NCBI GenBank assembly: GCA_027214125.1
Contig: JAPWHF010000008.1
Coordinates: 1-64,000 of the forward strand
Direction: 5' to 3'
DNA: 64,000 bases
DNA from: Zoogloeaceae bacterium G21618-S1
GTDB taxonomy: Bacteria; Pseudomonadota; Gammaproteobacteria; Burkholderiales; Rhodocyclaceae
Part shown: positions 7,550 to 16,074 of the stretch, piece by piece
Position numbering within the stretch: position 1 is the first letter of the stretch
Layout of the letters: each line of letters opens with the position of its first letter
Position numbers and translations under genes: made by a program
The notes under the pieces: model-generated
What the model saw: the letters and a program-made list of their open reading frames with translations, nothing else
What the model was told of the DNA's origin: nothing
Database searches by the model: none

Positions 7550-7996
7550 CTACACCGAACTGAGTAACAGACTGGTCTCGCTGTTGAGCACTCCGTCAAT
7601 CATCCGCACCTCGCGCAGCACGCGATCGAACTCGGGCAGGCTGATGGTGTGAATTTCGGCGATCAGATCCCAGGTGCCGTTGGTGGTGTGCAGCATCTGC
7701 AGCTCGGGCAAGCCGCGCAGCTTGCGGATGACCTGGGCGGTCGATTTGCCGGCAATCTCGATCATCATCAACGCCCGGACGGCGCTATCGGGGTAGTCGT
7801 TACCTGCACGAATCGTGAATCCCAGGATCGTGCCGGATGCGACAAGCCGATCCAGCCGGTTCTGTACCGTGCCGCGTGACACTTTTAGGATCTGTGCGAG
7901 CTTCGACAGCGGCGCCCTGCCATCGGCGCGCAGCAGCCCAATCAATTCATGATCCAGCGAGTCTAGCGCCTGCCTGTTCGTCTCGATTGCGCTCAT
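7550..7996 (-). CDS. Lrp/AsnC family regulator of the citrulline/ornithine operon
   Basis: A 148-residue Lrp-type regulator: helix-turn-helix (LDHELIGLLRADGRAPLSKL, VSRGTVQNRLDRLVASGTI) and RAM domain (STAQVIRKLRGLPELQML ... TWDLIAEIHT ... IDGVLNSETSLLL). The ATG at 7996 is taken; a TTG at 8014 is in frame without a better ribosome site. It faces ocd-ctlX across a 162-bp AT-rich spacer, the classic position for a local Lrp-type activator responding to an amino acid of the pathway such as ornithine, citrulline or arginine. That ligand is inferred, not shown. Confidence 0.88.
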   Translation of the reverse strand: MSAIETNRQALDSLDHELIGLLRADGRAPLSKLAQILKVSRGTVQNRLDRLVASGTILGFTIRAGNDYPDSAVRALMMIEIAGKSTAQVIRKLRGLPELQMLHTTNGTWDLIAEIHTISLPEFDRVLREVRMIDGVLNSETSLLLSSV

Positions 7997-8158
7997 ATCT
8001 TCCCGCACTGTCAAAACAGAAAATATCGACTGTCAATTTAAACAAATGTTAGTCAGTTTTTGCAAGACTTTGCCATTTTAACTAAGCCCTTGCCGCCGTA
8101 AGCTTAATCTCACCACAAAGGCCTGCGGGCCGGAAGTGGAAGTACAAGGAGAGAGACC

Positions 8159-9229
8159 GTGCAACATAAAAATGCAAAATCCCTGAATTGGATTCGCTTT
8201 GTCAGCGTCGACGACATGATGAAGACCGTGCTCGATATCGGCATTGAGAAGACCATCGTGGGCGTTGCCGCGCAGATCGAGCATGACTTCAAGCGCTGGG
8301 AGCTGTTCGACAAGACACCCCGACTGGCGTCGCATTCCGCACTGGGCGTGATCGAACTGATGCCGACCAGCGATGGGACCGTCTATGGTTTCAAGTACGT
8401 GAATGGCCACCCCAAAAATACCAAGGCAGGCCTGCAGACCGTGACCGCTTTTGGCGTGCTCTCCGACGTTGATACGGGCTATCCGGTGCTCCTGTCGGAG
8501 ATGACGATTCTCACCGCGATCCGCACGGCGGCGACGTCGGCCATGGCAGCGAAATACCTTGCTCCGGCAGGCGCGCGCTGCATGGCTCTGATCGGCAATG
8601 GCGCACAATCCGAGTTCCAGGCGATGGCCTTCAAGACGCTACTCGGAATCGACACGCTGCGCCTGTACGACATTGACGCCTACGCCACCGACAAGTGCGC
8701 AGCCAACCTGGCCGACCGGGGCTTCGAGATCATCAAGTGCGCATCCGCCAAGGAAGCCGTCGAGGGCGCGCAGATCATCACCACCTGCACCGCAGACAAG
8801 CAGTACGCGACCATCCTGACCGACGACATGGTCGGCCCCGGCGTCCACGTGAACGCCATTGGTGGCGATTGCCCGGGCAAGACCGAGTTGCAACGCGATA
8901 TCTTGCTGCGCGCCGACATCTTCGTCGAGTACGCGCCGCAAACCCGTATCGAGGGCGACATTCAGCAACTACCCGAAGATCATCCGGTCACCGAACTTTG
9001 GGAAGTGATGACCGGCGCCGCGAAGGGCAGGACAAGCCCTGAGCAGATCACCGTATTTGACGGCGTCGGCTTCGCAATCGAAGACTTCTCTGCCCTGCAA
9101 TACCTGAATGACCAACTTGATGCCACGGGTCGATTCGAATCGCTCGACATGATTGCCGACCCGGACGAGCCGCGCGATCTGTGGGGCATGGTCATGCGCG
9201 CCGCCCACACCGTGGCCAAAGCAGCCTAG
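8159..9229 (+). CDS. ocd: Ornithine cyclodeaminase
   Basis: A 356-residue member of the ornithine cyclodeaminase/mu-crystallin family (P. putida enzyme about 350 residues), converting L-ornithine to L-proline plus ammonia with bound NAD+. Seen are the substrate segment LMPTSDGTVYGFKYVNGHPKN, the Rossmann nucleotide motif ALIGNGAQSEFQ, and VNAIGGDCPGKTEL carrying the catalytic Asp of the family. The start is GTG at 8159 with AAGGAGAG about 6 bases upstream; no better ATG precedes the conserved sequence. It is first in a two-gene operon with ctlX, which would supply ornithine from citrulline. Confidence 0.93.
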   Translation: MQHKNAKSLNWIRFVSVDDMMKTVLDIGIEKTIVGVAAQIEHDFKRWELFDKTPRLASHSALGVIELMPTSDGTVYGFKYVNGHPKNTKAGLQTVTAFGVLSDVDTGYPVLLSEMTILTAIRTAATSAMAAKYLAPAGARCMALIGNGAQSEFQAMAFKTLLGIDTLRLYDIDAYATDKCAANLADRGFEIIKCASAKEAVEGAQIITTCTADKQYATILTDDMVGPGVHVNAIGGDCPGKTELQRDILLRADIFVEYAPQTRIEGDIQQLPEDHPVTELWEVMTGAAKGRTSPEQITVFDGVGFAIEDFSALQYLNDQLDATGRFESLDMIADPDEPRDLWGMVMRAAHTVAKAA

Positions 9230-9240
9230 GAGATACGCCA

Positions 9241-10182
9241 GTGAAACGACGCAGCGCGCAGGCGCCCGCAAGCATCATCATGATCCGGCCGCATCACTTC
9301 TGGCCGAATGCCGAGACCGCCACGGACAACGCCTTCCAGCGGTCTGCCGACGGGTGCCTACCCGACGACGTCGCACGCGCGGCCTACAACGAAATGACCC
9401 GGGCCGCCGAGATCATGCAGGCGCATGGCGTTCGCGTTCATGTATTTGAAGACAGCTCGGACCAGACACCCGATTCGGTCTTTCCGAACAACTGGTTTTC
9501 GACTCACCCCGGCGGTCATGTCGCGGTCTACCCAATGTTCGCCGCCAACCGCCGACGGGAGCGACGCACTGACATCATCGAGATGCTCAAGCGCGAGTAC
9601 CGGGTGCAAGAAGTGGTCGACTACTCCGGGCTGGAACCCGATGGACTGTTTCTGGAGGGTACTGGTGCGATGGTGCTCGATCATACCGAGCGTATCGCCT
9701 ATACAGTGCAATCCAATCGGGCCGACCCCCTTGCCCTTGAGCGCTTCTGCTCGCATTTTGGCTATGAACCGATGGTGTTCCGGGCAAATGACGCCCACGG
9801 CGTACCGGTGTATCACACCAATGTACTGATGTGCATCGCCACTGATTTCGTGATGATCGGGCTGGACATGGTCTCCGACCCGGCCCGGCGAACTGAAATT
9901 GTCGAGCGAATCACCGGATCGGGTCGTTTTGTCATTGCGCTGAGCAATACTCAGATCGCCGAATTTGCCGGCAACGCCATCGAGCTCCAGGGCAACGATG
10001 GCCGCATCCTCGCTCTGTCCGCCAGAGCGCATGCATCACTCACACCAGCTCAGCGCGAACTCATCGAAAGCAGCGTGGATCTCGTCCCGCTCGACGTGCC
10101 AACAATCGAAATGGCGGGCGGTTCAGTCCGCTGCATGATGGCGGGCGTCCACCTCGCAAAGCGTCCAGCAAGCGTGTCGTGA
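9241..10182 (+). CDS. ctlX: Citrulline utilisation hydrolase (CtlX-type, amidinotransferase fold)
   Basis: A 313-residue protein of the guanidino-group-modifying superfamily. Markers are RPHHFWPNAETATDNAFQ at the N-terminus, DSVFPNNWFSTH, the Glu-Gly loop LEGTGAMVLDH, YHTNVLMCI with the catalytic His, and the nucleophile C298 in GGSVRCMM. CtlX proteins are thought to hydrolyse citrulline to ornithine, CO2 and ammonia, which fits the ocd gene 11 bases upstream: together citrulline becomes proline and nitrogen is released. The GTG at 9241 is used, with AGGAG 8 bases upstream. Arginine deiminase activity is the main alternative, but the length and RPHHFWPN start favour CtlX. Confidence 0.85.
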   Translation: MKRRSAQAPASIIMIRPHHFWPNAETATDNAFQRSADGCLPDDVARAAYNEMTRAAEIMQAHGVRVHVFEDSSDQTPDSVFPNNWFSTHPGGHVAVYPMFAANRRRERRTDIIEMLKREYRVQEVVDYSGLEPDGLFLEGTGAMVLDHTERIAYTVQSNRADPLALERFCSHFGYEPMVFRANDAHGVPVYHTNVLMCIATDFVMIGLDMVSDPARRTEIVERITGSGRFVIALSNTQIAEFAGNAIELQGNDGRILALSARAHASLTPAQRELIESSVDLVPLDVPTIEMAGGSVRCMMAGVHLAKRPASVS

Positions 10183-10278
10183 GTCGCGCTCCGACACACG
10201 TCGATCAATGCGGCGCCATTTCATTGGACTCATCGGAATAGCCATCAAGGTCACAGGTCAAACACAAACTGAATCAAC

Positions 10279-10299
10279 GAGGCAGCACGGCCTCTTTTT
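10279..10299 (+). terminator. Terminator of ocd-ctlX
   Basis: GAGGC (10279-10283) pairs with GCCTC (10290-10294) around a 6-base loop and is followed by TTTTT. It lies about 100 bases after the ctlX stop. Confidence 0.65.
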
Positions 10300-10621
10300 C
10301 AAGCATGCCGGTAGTGCGCTCCGCATATTGCTTTCGAACAATCATCCTGGCTAAAACCAAGGCATCAATACAGCAATGAAATCATGATCTGGATCAAGCC
10401 AGCTCACACGCCGCCGCCGTGACCTTAGCGACTCGGTCAAAAACCTCCTATCGTTGATAAGTGACATTACGTATACCGTTCTGGACCGCTTTGGCACACT
10501 ATGCTTGTGCCCAATGCTTCAAAGCGGGCTCAAAGTAACCAGAGAAGGTTGCGAGCCTACAGTGGCAGGTCCGGACAAAACGATTCGGGCATGACCTATA
10601 TAACGTTGTGGAGGAGTCCAA
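10300..10621 (+). promoter_or_regulatory. Intergenic region upstream of dctPQM
   Basis: This 322-base spacer between the ocd-ctlX terminator and dctP holds no credible gene. It must contain the dctP promoter. A TGGCAC at 10492-10497 resembles a sigma-54 -24 box, but the following GC lies two bases too close, so I do not call it. The ribosome site GGAGGAG at 10612-10618 is strong and fixes the dctP start. Confidence 0.4.
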
Positions 10622-11629
10622 ATGCGCAAACATGTAATCGCGATCGCAGCAGCAGCAGTCCTGGCCGGCCAAATCGGTGTCGCTCAAGCCGAAGGCGCCT
10701 GCGATGCTGGTGAAGTGGTCATCAAGTTCAGCCACGTGACCAACACCGACAAGCACCCGAAAGGCATTGCTGCCGAATTGCTGGCAAAGCGCGTCAACGA
10801 GGAAATGAACGGCAAGGCCTGCATGCAGGTGTATCCGAACTCCAGCCTCTACAATGACGACAAGGTGCTCGAAGCCATGCTGAGCGGCGACGTTCAACTG
10901 GCCGCGCCGTCGCTGTCGAAGTTCGAGAAATTCACCAAGAAATTCCGTCTCTTCGATCTGCCCTTCCTGTTCACCGACATTGATGCGGTTGATCGCTTCC
11001 AGAACTCGGCCGACGGCCAGAAGCTGAAGGAATCGATGAGCCGCCGTGGTCTGACGGGCCTGTCCTTCTGGCACAACGGGATGAAGCAGCTGTCAGCCAA
11101 CAAGCCGCTGGTCAAGCCGGAAGATGCCAAAGGTTTGAAGTTCCGCGTGCAAGCATCTGATGTGCTGGTCGCCCAGTTCGAGCAACTCGGTGCCAACCCG
11201 CAGAAAATGGCCTTCAGCGAAGTGTACGGCGCGCTGCAGACCAAGACCATCGACGGCTGCGAGAACCCCTGGTCCAACATCTACGGGCAGAAGTTCTTCG
11301 AAGTTCAGGACGGCATTACCGAAACCAACCACGGCGTGCTGGACTACCTGGTTGTCACCTCGACCGAGTGGCTCAAGAGCCTGAAGCCGGACGTGCGTGA
11401 TCAGTTCCTCAAGATCCTTGGCGAAGTCACTACCGAGCGCAACGACGCGGTGAAGAAAGTCGACGCGGACAACCGCCAGAAAGTCGCCGACACCGGAACC
11501 GTCATCCGCACCCTGAACGCCGAACAGCGTCAGGCATGGGTCGAGGCCATGAAGCCGGTGTGGAAGAAGTTCGAAGGCGATATCGGGGCTGACCTGATGG
11601 AAGCCGCCCAGAAGGCTAACAAGGGCTAA
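10622..11629 (+). CDS. dctP: TRAP transporter periplasmic solute-binding protein DctP
   Basis: A 335-residue extracytoplasmic binding protein of the TRAP DctP family: signal peptide (MRKHVIAIAAAAVLAGQIGV, cleavage after AQA), FSHVTNTDKHPKG, the ligand-carboxylate arginine region LKFRVQASDVLVAQFEQLGA, and VYGALQTKTIDGCENPWSNI. It captures a C4-dicarboxylate or related organic acid and delivers it to DctQM. The next genes encode both membrane subunits. No DctB/DctD two-component system is present here. The dctP-dctQ gap has two hairpins, suggesting that dctP is made in excess over the membrane part, as usual for binding proteins. Confidence 0.93.
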   Translation: MRKHVIAIAAAAVLAGQIGVAQAEGACDAGEVVIKFSHVTNTDKHPKGIAAELLAKRVNEEMNGKACMQVYPNSSLYNDDKVLEAMLSGDVQLAAPSLSKFEKFTKKFRLFDLPFLFTDIDAVDRFQNSADGQKLKESMSRRGLTGLSFWHNGMKQLSANKPLVKPEDAKGLKFRVQASDVLVAQFEQLGANPQKMAFSEVYGALQTKTIDGCENPWSNIYGQKFFEVQDGITETNHGVLDYLVVTSTEWLKSLKPDVRDQFLKILGEVTTERNDAVKKVDADNRQKVADTGTVIRTLNAEQRQAWVEAMKPVWKKFEGDIGADLMEAAQKANKG

Positions 11630-11637
11630 GCCCATGA

Positions 11638-11653
11638 GGGCGCGAAAGCGCCC
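11638..11653 (+). other. Stem-loop directly after dctP
   Basis: GGGCGC (11638-11643), loop GAAA, GCGCCC (11648-11653): a tetraloop hairpin 8 bases after the dctP stop with no T run, likely protecting the 3' end of dctP mRNA. Confidence 0.55.
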
Positions 11654-11669
11654 CGTCTGCGCCATCCGT

Positions 11670-11705
11670 ATGCGCGGCGAGCCTCGCTCCCCGCGCATAT
11701 TTTTG
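11670..11705 (+). terminator. Leaky terminator/attenuator between dctP and dctQ
   Basis: ATGCGCGG (11670-11677) pairs with CCGCGCAT (11691-11698), with a competing inner GCGAG/CTCGC stem, and is followed by ATTTTTGG. Position inside the operon suggests partial termination to lower dctQM relative to dctP. Confidence 0.55.
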
Positions 11706-11733
11706 GCCCAACCTAGATCAAACGGAGAGGGAG

Positions 11734-12420
11734 ATGACTGGAGAACCGAGCCGATTTTCCCAGGCAGTGGAGAGCGCTGAAGAAACGTTCATCGCCGTCA
11801 CACTGGGGTTCATGACGCTAATCACGTTTGCCAACGTGATTGCGCGCTACGTATTCAACAGCAATATCTTGTGGGGGCTGGAAGTCACGGTGGTGCTATT
11901 CGCCTGGCTGGTACTAGTTGGCGCGGCCTACGGCGTCAAGCGAACCTTCCACATTGGCGTCGACGTCATCATCAACCTGCTCCCCCCGCCGATCAAAAAA
12001 ATCTTCGCCCTGCTTGCCGTCGCATCCAGTCTGCTGTTTGCCGTACTGCTGCTCAAGGGTGCGTGGGACTACTGGATTCCGTTCGCCACCGACCGGGTGT
12101 GGATGGAAACAGATGACATCCCGATGCCGGGCTTCCTGGCCTGGATTGGTCCGATGATCAACGAAGGCGAGGCCTACGAAAAACTCCCCCGCTTCGTACC
12201 CTACTTTGCGCTGCCGCTGGGCATGACCCTGCTGGTGATCCGCCTGCTCCAGGCCGGATTCCATGTACTGACCAACCAGCGTGACTCGATCATCGCCGCA
12301 CATGAAGTCGAAGAGATGATTGAAGAAGCGGTCGACGCGCACGCCGACGGTCACCATCACAACTCGGACCGCGCCATCGCCAAAATGAACGGCACGGCGC
12401 AGAACAAAAAGGAGCACTGA
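11734..12420 (+). CDS. dctQ: TRAP transporter small permease DctQ
   Basis: A 228-residue inner-membrane protein with four hydrophobic segments, typical of DctQ: the TM1 region FMTLITFANVIARYVFN, the conserved LWGLEVTVVLFAWLVLVGAA, then two more helices (FALLAVASSLLFAVLLLKGA and a late one around residues 160-178). It is longer than the usual 160-180 because of an insertion between TM3 and TM4 (WMETDDIPMPGFLAWI ...) and a His/Asp-rich cytosolic tail (HADGHHHNSD). It pairs with DctM and docks DctP. GAGAGGGAG precedes the ATG; the stop is 3 bases from dctM. Confidence 0.92.
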   Translation: MTGEPSRFSQAVESAEETFIAVTLGFMTLITFANVIARYVFNSNILWGLEVTVVLFAWLVLVGAAYGVKRTFHIGVDVIINLLPPPIKKIFALLAVASSLLFAVLLLKGAWDYWIPFATDRVWMETDDIPMPGFLAWIGPMINEGEAYEKLPRFVPYFALPLGMTLLVIRLLQAGFHVLTNQRDSIIAAHEVEEMIEEAVDAHADGHHHNSDRAIAKMNGTAQNKKEH

Positions 12421-12423
12421 GCG

Positions 12424-13785
12424 ATGGCTATCGTAATCCTCTTCAGCATGGTCGTTGGCTTCATGCTCATCGGCGTACCCATCGCGATCTCGCTGGGTTT
12501 GTCGAGTGTGCTGTTCCTGATGGCCCACTCCGACGCATCACTTGCGTCGGTGGCCCAGACACTCTTTACCGCTTTTGACGGGCACTACACACTGCTGGCG
12601 ATCCCGTTCTTCATTCTTGCCTCGAGCTTCATGTCGACCGGCGGCGTGGCCAACCGAATCATCCGCTTTGCCATTGCGCTGGTCGGTTCCATCCGCGGCG
12701 GTCTGGGCATCGCTTCGGTGATCGCCTGCATGATGTTCGCAGCGCTGTCGGGCTCCTCGCCAGCGACCGTGGTCGCGATCGGCTCCATTGTTATCGCCGG
12801 TATGGTTCAAGCGGGCTACAAGAAAGAATTTGCCGCGGGCCTCATCTGCAACGCTGGTACGTTGGGGATCCTGATTCCGCCGTCAATTGTGATGGTGGTG
12901 TATTCAGCCGCCACAGACGTGTCGGTTGGCCGCATGTTCCTCGCAGGCGTCGTGCCGGGCCTGATCGCTGGCTTGATGCTTATGGTTGCCATCTACATTA
13001 CCGCGCGCATCAAGAAGCTTCCCGCACAGCCCTTCCCGGGCTGGGGCGAGGTCGGTGCTGCAGCCAAGGATGCGTCCTGGGGCCTCTTCCTGATCATCAT
13101 CATCCTCGGCGGTATCTACGGCGGCATCTTCACGCCGACCGAAGCTGCTGCGGTAGCCGCGGTCTACGCATTCCTGATCGCCAATTACATCTATAAGGAC
13201 ATGGGCCCGTTTGCCGACGAAAACAATCGCCGCAACCCTCTGATCAAGATCGTCGAAGTGTTCTGGCATAAAGACACCAAGAAGACCCTGTTCGAAGCCG
13301 GCAAGCTGACCATCATGCTGATGTTCGTGATCGCCAACGCGATCATCCTCAAGCATGTGCTGACCGAAGAACGCGTACCGCAAGCCATCACCGAGGCCAT
13401 GCTGTCGGCCGGCTTCGGCCCGATCGCCTTCCTCATCGTAGTCAACGTCATCCTGCTCATCGGCGGTCAGTTCATGGAGCCGTCGGGCCTGCTGATCATC
13501 GTCGCACCGCTGGTGTTCCCCATTGCCATGCAATTGGGCATCGACCCGATCCACCTGGGCATCATCATGGTGGTGAACATGGAAATCGGCATGATCACAC
13601 CACCGGTCGGGCTCAATCTGTTCGTCACCGCCGGCGTGGCACAAATGTCGGTGATGAACGTGGTCAAAGCGGCGATGCCGTGGGTCGCGATCATGTTCGT
13701 GTTCCTGATCCTTGTTACCTATGTACCCTGGGTCTCGACCTGGCTGCCGACCCTGATGATGGGGCCGGAAATCATCACCAAGTAA
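12424..13785 (+). CDS. dctM: TRAP transporter large permease DctM
   Basis: A 453-residue polytopic membrane protein of the DctM family, with about a dozen hydrophobic segments. Typical motifs are GVPIAISLGLSSVLF at the start, GGLGIASVIACMMFAALSGS, PPSIVMVVYSAATDVSVGRM and MEIGMITPPVGLNLF near the end. A soluble insertion around residues 258-290 (FADENNRRNPLIKIVEVFW) makes it slightly longer than standard 425-residue forms. It forms the Na+-coupled translocation channel. The gene starts 3 bases after dctQ and ends at a strong bidirectional terminator. Confidence 0.94.
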   Translation: MAIVILFSMVVGFMLIGVPIAISLGLSSVLFLMAHSDASLASVAQTLFTAFDGHYTLLAIPFFILASSFMSTGGVANRIIRFAIALVGSIRGGLGIASVIACMMFAALSGSSPATVVAIGSIVIAGMVQAGYKKEFAAGLICNAGTLGILIPPSIVMVVYSAATDVSVGRMFLAGVVPGLIAGLMLMVAIYITARIKKLPAQPFPGWGEVGAAAKDASWGLFLIIIILGGIYGGIFTPTEAAAVAAVYAFLIANYIYKDMGPFADENNRRNPLIKIVEVFWHKDTKKTLFEAGKLTIMLMFVIANAIILKHVLTEERVPQAITEAMLSAGFGPIAFLIVVNVILLIGGQFMEPSGLLIIVAPLVFPIAMQLGIDPIHLGIIMVVNMEIGMITPPVGLNLFVTAGVAQMSVMNVVKAAMPWVAIMFVFLILVTYVPWVSTWLPTLMMGPEIITK

Positions 13786-13803
13786 GGCTGCATATCAAGC
13801 AAT

Positions 13804-13833
13804 AAAAAGACCCCGCCGCGGCGGGGTCTTTTT
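13804..13833. terminator. Bidirectional terminator between dctM and tupA
   Basis: AAAAAGACCCCGCC and GGCGGGGTCTTTTT flank a short G-C loop, giving T runs on both strands, 18 bases after dctM and 17 bases beyond the tupA stop. It ends both the TRAP operon and the long minus-strand operon. Confidence 0.92.
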
Positions 13834-13850
13834 ATTCAACAACACACAGA

Positions 13851-14666
13851 CTAGTTGGCTTTTAACGGGAAAAACAACTGCTCGCCGTGCAACTTATAGC
13901 TGGCAATCGCCTGATGGCCTGCGTCGGAGGTAATCCAGTTGATGAAAGCTTCAGCCGCAGCCTTTTTGACATGCGGATGTTTGACCGGATCAATCAAGAT
14001 TACACCGTAGGGGTTGTAGAGTTTCGGGTCGCCCTGGAACAGGACTTTAAGATCCTGCCGATTCTTGAAGTTGGCCCACGAACCACGATCACTCAGGGTA
14101 TACGCACCAACGCCCGCCGCCATATTGAGCGTCGCCCCCATGCCGGAGCCCGAGGCCTTGTACCAGGCCTGGCCTTCCGGATTCTTGCCCGCGCCTTTCC
14201 AGAAACGCATTTCCGCCGAGTGAGTACCACTGCGATCGGCGCGCGAAGCAAAGGCACTGCCGCTATCAGCGATCTTGCCAAACGCCTCATCAGTGCTCTT
14301 CGCCGCCGCGATGCCCGCTGGGTCGGCCGCCGGACCGACGACGACGAAGTCGTTGTACATCACGTCCTTGCGATACGCCCCGAAGCCGTCTGCGACAAAG
14401 GCTTCCTCCTTGGCCCGGTCATGCACCAGCAGCGCATCGGCATCGCCACGCTTGCCCACATCCAACGCCTGCCCCGTGCCCAGCGCAATGACCTTCACCT
14501 GGATGCCCGTGGCCTTTTCGAAGATCGGCAGAATGTAGCCAAACAGTCCCGAGTTCTCGGTGGACGTCGTCGAAGCCAACGTAATGGATTCGCCGGCCTG
14601 TACCGTCAATGCCGTTGCACTCAACATCAGTGCAGGAAGTAATCGTTTCAAAAAGCCAGATGCCAT
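13851..14666 (-). CDS. tupA: Tungstate ABC transporter substrate-binding protein TupA
   Basis: A 271-residue periplasmic protein with signal peptide (cleavage after VQA, residue 24) and the TupA hallmark ASTTSTENSGLFGY that contacts the oxyanion; further motifs are GTGQALDVGKRGDADALLVHD and FASRADRSGTHSAE. TupA binds tungstate with very high affinity and discriminates it from molybdate better than ModA. It is the last gene of the aor-tup operon, overlapping tupC by 19 bases. Co-transcription with an aldehyde oxidoreductase argues for W rather than Mo in that enzyme. Confidence 0.93.
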   Translation of the reverse strand: MASGFLKRLLPALMLSATALTVQAGESITLASTTSTENSGLFGYILPIFEKATGIQVKVIALGTGQALDVGKRGDADALLVHDRAKEEAFVADGFGAYRKDVMYNDFVVVGPAADPAGIAAAKSTDEAFGKIADSGSAFASRADRSGTHSAEMRFWKGAGKNPEGQAWYKASGSGMGATLNMAAGVGAYTLSDRGSWANFKNRQDLKVLFQGDPKLYNPYGVILIDPVKHPHVKKAAAEAFINWITSDAGHQAIASYKLHGEQLFFPLKAN

Positions 14667-15367
14667 GGGAGTTCTCCTTGAATGAACTGCCGCGCCTCCA
14701 CCGAGGCCGGTTGGGAAAAGAAACGACGCACCGACACATGTTCGCGCACCCGGCCGCCGGCCAGAAAGACGATGTCATCGGCCAGGCGCGTCGCCTGACC
14801 GAGATTATGCGTTGTCATTAATATTTTTGTACCTTCCGTGCGGATCTGCCGCACGATGCGCTCCACCGCTTCGACCGCCGAGGGGTCGAGACTGGAGGTC
14901 GGCTCATCCAGCAAGAGCAGGCGCGGCCGGGTCAGCCACACGCGGCCCAGCGCCAGCCGTTGCTGCTCACCTCCCGACAATTGCCTGGCGTTGTCGCTGG
15001 CCCGGTCAGCCAGCCCGATCTGTTCGAGCATGGCCATTGCCGCCATGCGCCGCTCTCGCGCGCCGATACCGCGCGGCACCAAACCCAAGGCGATGTTGTC
15101 GATCACCGAACTGCGCAGCATGACCGGATGCTGGAAGACCATGCCGACCGCCAGCGGATCAAAGCTGCCGCCGCCCCAATCGATCACCCCCCCCGTGGAC
15201 GGCAACAGACCGCAGATGGTCCGCAGCAGCACGCTCTTGCCCGCACCATTGGGCCCGAGCACCACGGTGATACCCTCGCCCGACAGGGTCAGATCCACCC
15301 CATCGAGGACAGCCCGACCATTGGGTCGAAACACCACATCACGAAGCTGCAACGGGAACAAGCTCAT
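14648..15367 (-). CDS. tupC: Tungstate ABC transporter ATP-binding protein TupC
   Basis: A 239-residue ABC ATPase: Walker A GPNGAGKS, Q-loop VFQHPVMLRSSV, signature LSGGEQQR, Walker B LLLLDEPTSSLD and switch histidine MTTHN. It powers TupB. No C-terminal regulatory TOBE/MOP domain is present, unlike ModC. The ATG overlaps the tupB stop by 4 bases and the end overlaps tupA, so the three genes are translationally coupled in the order tupB-tupC-tupA. Confidence 0.92.
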   Translation of the reverse strand: MSLFPLQLRDVVFRPNGRAVLDGVDLTLSGEGITVVLGPNGAGKSVLLRTICGLLPSTGGVIDWGGGSFDPLAVGMVFQHPVMLRSSVIDNIALGLVPRGIGARERRMAAMAMLEQIGLADRASDNARQLSGGEQQRLALGRVWLTRPRLLLLDEPTSSLDPSAVEAVERIVRQIRTEGTKILMTTHNLGQATRLADDIVFLAGGRVREHVSVRRFFSQPASVEARQFIQGELPWHLAF

Positions 15368-16068
15368 TCGAATCGACGCATCACCGAGGTGCGCAAGGCG
15401 AAGGCCCCGGCGTTGAGAAACAGGATCAGCGCCAGCAAAACCATGCCCAGCGCAATCGCCAGCGGGAGATCACCCTTGCTGGTTTCGAGCGCAATGGCGG
15501 TGGTCATGACGCGGGTACTGCGGTCGATATTGCCGCCGACGATCATCACCGCCCCCACTTCCGACATCGCGCGGCCCAGTCCCGCAAGCACCGCCACAGA
15601 GAGCGAAAACCGGCAATCATGCAGCAGCACCCGCACTGTGGCGCGCCAGCCAAAGCGCAGCGCGGCCAGCTCTTCACGGTACTGCCGCCAAGTATCTTCG
15701 ACCACTTGCCGGGCGATCGCCGCCATCAGCGGCACCACCAGCACCACCTGAGCAATCACCATGGCCGATGGCGTATACAACAGGCCGAAGTCGCCCATTG
15801 GCCCGGAGCGCGACAACACGAGATAGACCACTACCCCCACGACCACCGAGGGCAAGCCCATAAATCCGTTCACAATGACGGCCGCGGCCTGCTTGCCGGG
15901 GAAGCTCCCAACGGCCAGACACGCGCCCAGCGGCAGTCCGATAAACGTGCCGATCAAGACGGCCAGGCCGCTCACCTGAAGTGACAGCAGGACGATCTCG
16001 AACACGCGCGCGTCGAAGCCCCACAACAACGAAAACGCGTCGGCCAATGCCTGTGAAAATCCGCCCAA
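15364..16068 (-). CDS. tupB: Tungstate ABC transporter permease TupB
   Basis: A 234-residue inner-membrane permease with about five hydrophobic helices; the segment EELAALRFGWRATVRVLLHD is the EAA-type loop that contacts the ATPase, and GRAMSEVGAVMIVGGNIDR is a typical TupB/WtpB motif. It starts 6 bases after the stop of a small unknown gene, in the same operon as the aldehyde oxidoreductase, and its stop overlaps the tupC start. Confidence 0.92.
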   Translation of the reverse strand: MGGFSQALADAFSLLWGFDARVFEIVLLSLQVSGLAVLIGTFIGLPLGACLAVGSFPGKQAAAVIVNGFMGLPSVVVGVVVYLVLSRSGPMGDFGLLYTPSAMVIAQVVLVVPLMAAIARQVVEDTWRQYREELAALRFGWRATVRVLLHDCRFSLSVAVLAGLGRAMSEVGAVMIVGGNIDRSTRVMTTAIALETSKGDLPLAIALGMVLLALILFLNAGAFALRTSVMRRFE

Positions 16069-16074
16069 AACCGC

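Noticed and set aside
10490-10506. TGGCAC followed by ATGC upstream of dctP, resembling a sigma-54 promoter
   Set aside because: The GG-to-GC distance is two bases shorter than the strict -24/-12 spacing, and no DctD-type activator gene is present.
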